Shown one piece after another: positions 62,443 to 64,000 of a stretch of 64,000 bases of DNA. The stretch covers positions 124,001 to 188,000 of the forward strand of contig MCFH01000079.1 of the NCBI GenBank assembly GCA_002104945.1, read 5' to 3'. The notes under the pieces are model-generated. The model saw only the letters and a list, made by a program, of their open reading frames with translations, made no database searches and was not told where the DNA came from. Positions within the stretch are counted from its first letter, which is position 1, and every line of letters begins with the position of its first letter. The position numbers and the translations under genes were made by a program. Origin of the DNA: Piromyces finnis (Eukaryota > Neocallimastigomycota > Neocallimastigomycetes > Neocallimastigales > Neocallimastigaceae).

Positions 62443-63588
62443 TTAAGCACTAAATACAGGAGTTCTTATTTGAGATTGTTTTCTTTTTTCGTCATTACTT
62501 CTACTACGAATACACAAAACGATTATGAAAACTACAACAAATGCTAAGAAACCAATCAAGATATAAATATATATCATTTTATTTGGTATATAATAGTCAT
62601 AGATATAGTTAGTATTTTTCTCAATAGGACAATTATAGGCTTCTTCAGCAACTTCCGGGAAGGTAAAATCGGTTGAATCTTCGACAACTAAATAATCCAA
62701 AATTCTATGTTCCTCCGATTGAGAATAAAGAATGTTAAAATTATTTTTTGAAATTTGAGAATTTTTACCAATTAAAAAATAGTCGTATTTTTTATTATTA
62801 TCATTACCAGATTTAAATTCCATTCCATTAATTTTTGGGTCATCATAGGTGACATCCATAGCATACCATAAACCATCCTCCATTTGAACCAAATTCCATT
62901 CATGTGTTTTACTACTGACAATGACACTGGGTATTCCTACTAATTGACAAATATAGGTGAAGGCTTCAGCATATCCTTCACAAACACTTGCATGCTCAAC
63001 TAAAGCACCGTATAAATTATACAAACTATACTCTTCTCCGTTTTGGTAGACAACATTTTTAATTAAATAATCATGAATTTGTTGTAATTTATGACAAGTG
63101 GAGGGTTGTTTTTTCACATTTTCAATTAAACCACTAATATTTTTATTAACTTTATCTAACATACCAACCAATTCTTCTTCTTCATAGCTACGTTTAAAAG
63201 AAATTTTTATTTTTTGAATGACATTATCTAACGTGGTAATCGACTGTTGATTTCCACGACCAACCCAAAAATATTTTGGATTATCCATAACAAAGGCACT
63301 TGTTACTCTTAAACCTGCATGTGAAGCATCATTTGCATCGTTTAACTCAACATTAGAGATAGTAAAATCGTATAATGGGTGTCCGGTTTCCAAACCCTCT
63401 TCTAATTGTTCTTTTAATTTATCATATATAATTTTTTCATAACTATGTAATTGGTTGTAATAATAATATAAAGATGATTGTTGGTCATTTTCTCTTTTTT
63501 GAATGGTGGTGTTATATGTAATAGAATAAGAAAATATTGTATAGAATACAAATCCTGATAATATGATAAAGTGATTAAAAAATTTCAT
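62443..63588 (-). CDS. Secreted, membrane-anchored transglutaminase-like (papain-fold) protein, 381 aa, intronless
   Basis: The N-terminus is a signal peptide (FFNHFIILSGFVFYTIFSYS). Residues about 160-252 form a transglutaminase-like core with the Cys-His-Asp triad: Cys203 in ASVCEGYAEAFTYICQLVGI, His229 in SSKTHEWNLVQ and Asp245 in WYAMDVTYDDP. Such domains occur in bacterial surface proteins and act as proteases, amidases or crosslinkers; which applies here cannot be told. A transmembrane helix lies near the C-terminus (about residues 339-360; MIYIYILIGFLAFVVVFIIV), followed by a short basic tail, so the catalytic part faces outside. The gene has no introns, and its arrangement (CEGYAxAF, then HxWN, then DVTYDDP) resembles proteins of rumen Firmicutes, which suggests acquisition from bacteria. 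It lies on the same strand as the LRR-CBM18 gene, about 2.9 kb upstream of it. Confidence 0.9.
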   Translation of the reverse strand: MKFFNHFIILSGFVFYTIFSYSITYNTTIQKRENDQQSSLYYYYNQLHSYEKIIYDKLKEQLEEGLETGHPLYDFTISNVELNDANDASHAGLRVTSAFVMDNPKYFWVGRGNQQSITTLDNVIQKIKISFKRSYEEEELVGMLDKVNKNISGLIENVKKQPSTCHKLQQIHDYLIKNVVYQNGEEYSLYNLYGALVEHASVCEGYAEAFTYICQLVGIPSVIVSSKTHEWNLVQMEDGLWYAMDVTYDDPKINGMEFKSGNDNNKKYDYFLIGKNSQISKNNFNILYSQSEEHRILDYLVVEDSTDFTFPEVAEEAYNCPIEKNTNYIYDYYIPNKMIYIYILIGFLAFVVVFIIVLCIRSRSNDEKRKQSQIRTPVFSA

Positions 63589-64000
63589 TTTCGAAAAAAA
63601 ATTTTATATTAATATAACAATAATGTGGATAAAAAAATATTTATGGTATTATTATTCCTTTTTTTTTTTTTTTCCAAAAGAGTAATTGGTATTATTATTA
63701 TTATGTATTTATATATGTATACTCTTAGAGTAGGTATAAAATGTATATTAGGGTATGACAATATTATGACAATATTTTGATTTTGTTTAAAATTTCAATA
63801 TATTTATGTATTATTTATATATAGATTGGATATAAGTTTGTATTTAATGATGAAAGTATATATATATTTGAATGCAAGTCTGTAATTTGTGATAAATGTC
63901 GAAAAAAAAAAATAAGAATTTGCCAATAATAAATACTTATTGATTAATGAGTTTGAAAGTATTATTTTAAACTTTTATAAAAGTATAAATATATACAATG
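63589..64000. other. Upstream region of the transglutaminase-like gene
   Basis: AT-rich, with a T-tract at about 63660-63673 and short TATTA repeats. I see no gene before the window ends. Confidence 0.5.

Overview
The window looks like nuclear DNA of an anaerobic gut fungus (Neocallimastigomycota; Piromyces/Neocallimastix/Anaeromyces-like). I infer this from the extremely AT-rich, homopolymer-filled intergenic DNA, the many short AT-rich GT-AG introns, a succinyl-CoA synthetase alpha subunit with an organelle-targeting presequence and very biased GC-rich codons, a secreted LRR plus CBM18 protein, and bacterial-looking TIM-barrel and transglutaminase-like genes. All spliced models below were built by hand from reading frame, splice-site dinucleotides and family conservation; there is no transcript support.

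Layout. 1-2925 (minus) is the 5' part of a LINE-type retrotransposon, cut by the left window edge: a 665-codon open frame with an APE-type endonuclease, and upstream of it a leader with tandem 123-bp monomers. 3865-8147 (minus) holds two disordered-protein ORFs that may be one spliced gene; the upstream one has a SUMO-interaction-like motif. 10.0-16.5 kb has an orphan ORF, a large TTTA/GTTA microsatellite, a membrane-anchored TIM-barrel glycoside-hydrolase-like gene and a seven-exon multi-pass membrane protein of unknown function. 17.1-38.1 kb is a run of plus-strand housekeeping genes: the p97/Cdc48 cofactor p47/Shp1 (12 exons), succinyl-CoA synthetase alpha (5 exons), a Cdc34-class ubiquitin-conjugating enzyme (12 exons, one only 8 nt), an ATG15-like autophagic-body lipase (5 exons) and a Tra2-like RS-RRM-RS splicing factor (5 exons, with a 997-bp first intron). 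38.1-49.5 kb is an 11.5-kb stretch with no supportable gene, only homopolymers and microsatellites. 49537-50802 is an intronless gene for an acidic Tyr/Asp-rich protein. 56430-59572 (minus) is a 12-exon secreted protein with nine LRRs, one per exon, followed by five near-identical CBM18 (hevein-like) chitin-binding domains. 60022-60258 is a 237-bp MITE with perfect 26-bp terminal inverted repeats and TA target-site duplications. 62443-63588 (minus) is a secreted, C-terminally membrane-anchored transglutaminase-like protein.

How genes may work together. p47 and the Cdc34-class E2 belong to the ubiquitin/p97 system and ATG15 to autophagic-vacuolar turnover; I see no operon-like coupling. The LRR-CBM18 protein and the transglutaminase-like protein, same strand and separated by the MITE, both look like cell-surface or wall proteins. 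The strongest unusual observations are the MITE, the exon-per-LRR chitin-binding gene, the 8-nt microexon, the intronic 43-bp minisatellite that repeats a 3'-splice-like sequence, the possible poison exon in the SR gene and the promoter-like monomers of the LINE.
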